A stretch of DNA of 64,000 nt from Escarpia spicata (Eukaryota > Annelida > Polychaeta > Sabellida > Siboglinidae): NCBI GenBank assembly GCA_963995525.1, contig OZ023216.1, forward strand, positions 41,264,346-41,328,345, in the 5' to 3' direction. This document shows, piece by piece, positions 60,501 through 64,000 of the stretch. Within the stretch, counting starts at the first letter, position 1, and every line of letters begins with the position of its first letter. The notes under the pieces were generated by a model. It did no database searches. It was not told the DNA's origin and worked only from the letters and a program-made list of their open reading frames with translations. The translations under genes were made by a program, and so were the position numbers.

Positions 60501-62689
60501 TTCAGTATTGCTGACAATTGGCCGGACTGTTGAGCGAGTTTTTAAGACAACCGACGGTAATCTGTCTCTAGTTCTTACGGTCTTGAGGTGATGTGAAAGT
60601 CGTTCAATGTAAGCGATCTTGAAGCTGCCCATGCGTAACTGTAATAAACGCGGTCGATGGCCCGACTAAAAAAGTGGATTTCAAAGGGTGACCAACGTAC
60701 AAGGTGCCCATACGCACGTTTACCACTATTAGACAACAATGACCAGTCTTTCTTGTGACCAACGACGAGTCTTTTTTATACATAATCTGACTAGTGCTCA
60801 CAAGGACCAATGAAAGTTATCGTGGACTACTGGTGTCCTTTAGCATTTTTGTGCTCACGAGTTCCTCGGTTGAAGGTCCGACTACATAACATCGCCAAGA
60901 CAGGCCTTGCAAAAAAAGGTCTTCAAAGCAATATCTGCAAGCAAACGCTTACAACAACTGGCCATCAACGACACGTCTCTGTTACAGACTCTCACTTGTC
61001 TTCACAATGATAACTGCAATACTGGAATATGTTACTGATGATTACTTGTGTTGTTTGTATTACCAGCATTTGTCCGGTTAGTTAAACGACTCCTCAATAC
61101 ACCCGGAAGTGCTCTGGCTCTAGTCCTTATGGTCTTGGGATGCAGTGGCGGTCGCTCGATGTACGCCGTCTTGACGGTGTCCGGGAGTGCCTGTGCTGAA
61201 GGTCTTGCTCCCGGCTTTCTCCACGACATCCCGCTAGAGTAGACGGGATGGTGTTGCAGGGCCGGGGTGGGTGGAGGCAGGGAGATTGGGACTCCCCTCC
61301 GACGTCCACTGGCCTGGATAACGTCCATCAGCAGTGGACATTGACCATCCATCTGTCGAAGATCATTAGCATTAACATCAGGTGACAGTTCCAATACAAT
61401 ACACTACAGGTGATTTTAAGTATGACTTTTTAGATAGAAAAACAATATATACCATTAAGTTTAACCTTGTAATGTAGTCCATTTTTTAAAACATAAATGG
61501 AACAAGAACGTAATTCATTTTGCATACTACAATTACAATACAAAATATATTGAACCTATTAAATACCATATTTATGATGCCATGGCTATTTTTAACTCAT
61601 CATAACAAGAACTGAACATTTACCTGATTACAATTATGCTACATTTACAATTATTTAACTTACATTATTACATTTCATACTAAAATACCACAATATAATT
61701 ATTACACGATAGTTGCAATACCCTTTAATTCTATTGTTTTACTACAGTTACAACTTACAATATAATATACAGCTGTATTGCATTAAAATTATTATGCTGC
61801 AACTACAATACCATTGAATCAATTATTATACTAGTTAAATACATATATTATACTAGTTAAATACATAACCTTACTATCAGGTTAATATAAACAAATTAAT
61901 TAAATTATATTAAATTAATATTGTAATCTTAGTATTGTGTAATAGTTACAATATCATATATCTAACTAATTACCACTCTACAAAGTCATGTACGATATAA
62001 TATATCTAAATTATTACCACACTAAATCTATAAAACTATTGCGACATCCATGCTTTGGCTGAGAACATCCGAGTTCGGCAATGAAAGAACAAGAATATTA
62101 TTGTTATCGCTGACATTGTATGCTTGATAGGAGGGAACTTGAGCCTGTAACCAAACCCTTAGGAAGTCTCTCCCACTTGCGACACAATCCATTCACATTT
62201 CAAATGCATATCTGTCACACGGGCTTTATTAATCCCCAAACCTGAATGGCCATCAGCTGAGGAAGACAGCTGCATTCTCAAAGACAACGTCTCTTTATTT
62301 GCAACTCAGCGAGTGGTAGAATGAAACTTTCGGGGAATTAATTCCAGGAATTCTTTGTTTGTTACTTGAGTTGTCATGTTCATTGTGTGAGCTCAGCTGT
62401 CTGGCTCCTACACAAGGACAGCAGGGATCTTGGCACAGTTGTCACTGCCCACACACTTATTGGAGACGGAAATAGATGAAAGAAGAACCAGGTCTGTGGT
62501 CCTCTTTGTTTGAGACAGCCGTCGTTGAACTTAATTGTGTTGTTTTGTGGATGGACACTATGGGAAATGATACTGACCTATTCACCAGCGAGAGTACACA
62601 TTGATCTATGTTTTAGATATACTTGTTGTTTTTATTATTTTATTTAAATGTTTATCTGAGAGTACTGCATGACGCTTTATGTGCAACCG
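57507..62689. other. Upstream intergenic stretch, no genes recognised
   Basis: No coding family recognised. A GC-rich patch at 58.07-58.25 kb (GGGCCAG/GGCCCG words, GTGCCACCCTCCCC) resembles transposon-end sequence. A 19-bp direct duplication ACGATACGTTACTGGGCAC lies at 59780-59818. 61.42-62.04 kb is extremely AT-rich. Confidence 0.4.
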
Positions 62690-62890
62690 ACCATGCACCA
62701 TGATAGTCAGAGACACATTTAACCATGCACTATGACATCCAGTGACATTCAACCATGCACTATGACATATGATCACATTCAACCATGCACTATGACATCC
62801 AGCCCCACAATCAATGATACACTATGACATCCACAACCATTCACTATGACATCTGGCCACATTCAACCATGCACTATGACATCTGCAGTA
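62690..62890. repeat. About 31-bp minisatellite, 6-7 imperfect copies
   Basis: CCATGCACTATGACAT recurs with diverging connectors (CCAGTGACATTCAA, ATGATCACATTCAA, CTGGCCACATTCAA). Some units are shortened. Confidence 0.88.
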
Positions 62891-64000
62891 CGATACTGAG
62901 CCATGACTCCACCACAGCCAGCAGGAAAAGCCCAAAGGAATCAAAGAACCATGTCACTGCAAATCCACAAGCTAATAATTTCATTTAGGGAAATCAATGG
63001 TAATGAATTACAGCCGATAAACCACTACGAATGTCTCCGGAGGGCGCAGAATTCTACGTGATATACGGACATCTGCTTAGTGTTTCCTACTCTCCTAGTA
63101 GGACAGTGGTGCTGAGACCGGATAAGAAGAACGGTGGCCAAGTCTTCGCTTATCAAGGGCTTTCCTCTCTCACGTGTCTTAAGCCTACAATTTCAAAATG
63201 TTTAATCAAGCATGCTGATGTCAGGGTTTGGTCACTCACACTTAGTTTCGTTTTCAGGTATTGATTTTTACATAAAAAGCAACACATAAATGAGACTGAA
63301 ATGTTGCTCTCCGTTTTCGAGATTTTCAAGGTTGAAGAGTAAATAAAAAAGTGAAAGTAGGTGTCACCAGGGGCATGAGAGAGGGTAGTCTGGGGGGGGG
63401 GACACAAAAACCTATCGAAATTGTTTTGCTCAATGCATCGCGGTGACTTCAGTCACTGGGGCACATTCAAAAGGGTCTAGGGGGTAAACAGTCACGTGGG
63501 CCCGTATAAAAAGGTCTGGGGGCATGCCAAATGTCTAGGGGGCACTTGCGCCCCAGACCTCCCTAGACACACTTATGATCACATAGAAGAATGCAGTGAT
63601 GTAAAAACTTAGAAAATCATTGATGACCTTAAATGGATTAATTAATTAACTCTGATTTATCATGCATGTCAATGTTCTTGGATTGATGGTGCAGATTACG
63701 TTGTTTGTTTTAAGACATGTCCTGCTTTTAGGATTGTGGTATGGATTACCACGGTGTATGTAATTTATATCTCATTAATTGAGTAGTGGAGACAATGTGG
63801 ATTATTACACAGACAGCATAGGTCACCTCGGGATGTATTTGGAATAAATAAATTGGAAACACAAATAAATACTCCTACAAGTGATTAATAAGATAAATAC
63901 AGATCAGCCAGTTAAAGCAATGCACAATGTCCTGGAAAGAAAGGGGTGATCTCATCAGGTTTAGCTGGCTTCAGTACCTGCTGTCTTAACTGCAAACTTC
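62891..64000. other. Upstream end of window, no genes recognised; transposon-like GGGGGCA/TGCCCCC patch
   Basis: Bases 63365-63575 contain repeated GTCT(A/G)GGGGG(C/T)A blocks, a G9 run and TGCGCCCCAGACCTCCC. This is reminiscent of the G/C-rich ends of nonautonomous DNA transposons, but no paired ends were found. The rest is AT-rich without coding motifs. Confidence 0.35.

Noticed and set aside
61032..61394. 120-codon minus-strand frame rich in P and R
   Set aside because: No recognisable domain, no splice sites with supporting exons, and only marginally longer than chance in this patch.

Overview
This is animal nuclear DNA. It carries long (CA)n, (TA)n and (CTCA)n microsatellites, spliceosomal introns, tRNA-derived SINE-like repeats, non-LTR retrotransposon relics and a hAT transposon relic. 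The one protein-coding gene I can support is a COUP-TF/seven-up (NR2F) orphan nuclear receptor on the minus strand. Its protein and the repeat content suggest a bilaterian, probably a marine invertebrate. I cannot name the phylum from sequence alone.

Receptor gene: three coding exons at 44610..44046, 40302..39775 and 19410..19136 splice with consistent GT-AG borders, both introns in phase 1. The joined product is 455 residues. Exon 1 encodes a disordered P/Q/S/N-rich N-terminus and the complete two-zinc-finger DNA-binding domain. Exon 2 encodes most of the ligand-binding domain. Exon 3 encodes its C-terminal helices and the AF-2 core. Intron 1 is 3.7 kb and intron 2 is 20.4 kb. A GC-rich, CpG-rich stretch at about 44.6-45.4 kb with TATA-like, NRF1-like and GC-box motifs is the likely promoter.

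Downstream of the gene (1-19 kb) there is a (CTCA)n array, a 25-bp minisatellite and a (CA)n array. A retrotransposon fragment at 6.0-8.4 kb is split by a decayed hAT element with perfect 16-bp terminal inverted repeats. A direct duplication of about 0.9 kb lies at 8.7-10.7 kb. A frameshifted CR1-type retrotransposon lies at 12.54-15.09 kb. Intron 2 holds microsatellites, a SINE-like copy, a 22-bp minisatellite, a second CR1-like 3' tail, a retrotransposon C-terminal remnant and several composition-shifted islands that could be enhancers. Four copies of a sharply conserved 19-bp motif, three of them in a 66-bp tandem, flank exon 2.

Upstream of the gene (45-64 kb) I found no coding gene. There is a tRNA-derived SINE family (copies near 45.9, 51.1 and 52.2 kb), two copies of a MITE-like element in opposite orientation (55.24 and 57.10 kb), a CpG-rich island at 48.0-48.5 kb, and two islands dense in TAATTA motifs (51.7-52.0 and 54.9-55.2 kb). 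The window therefore looks like a gene-poor regulatory landscape around one developmental transcription factor, with mobile-element relics scattered through it. All functional statements about noncoding islands are inference.
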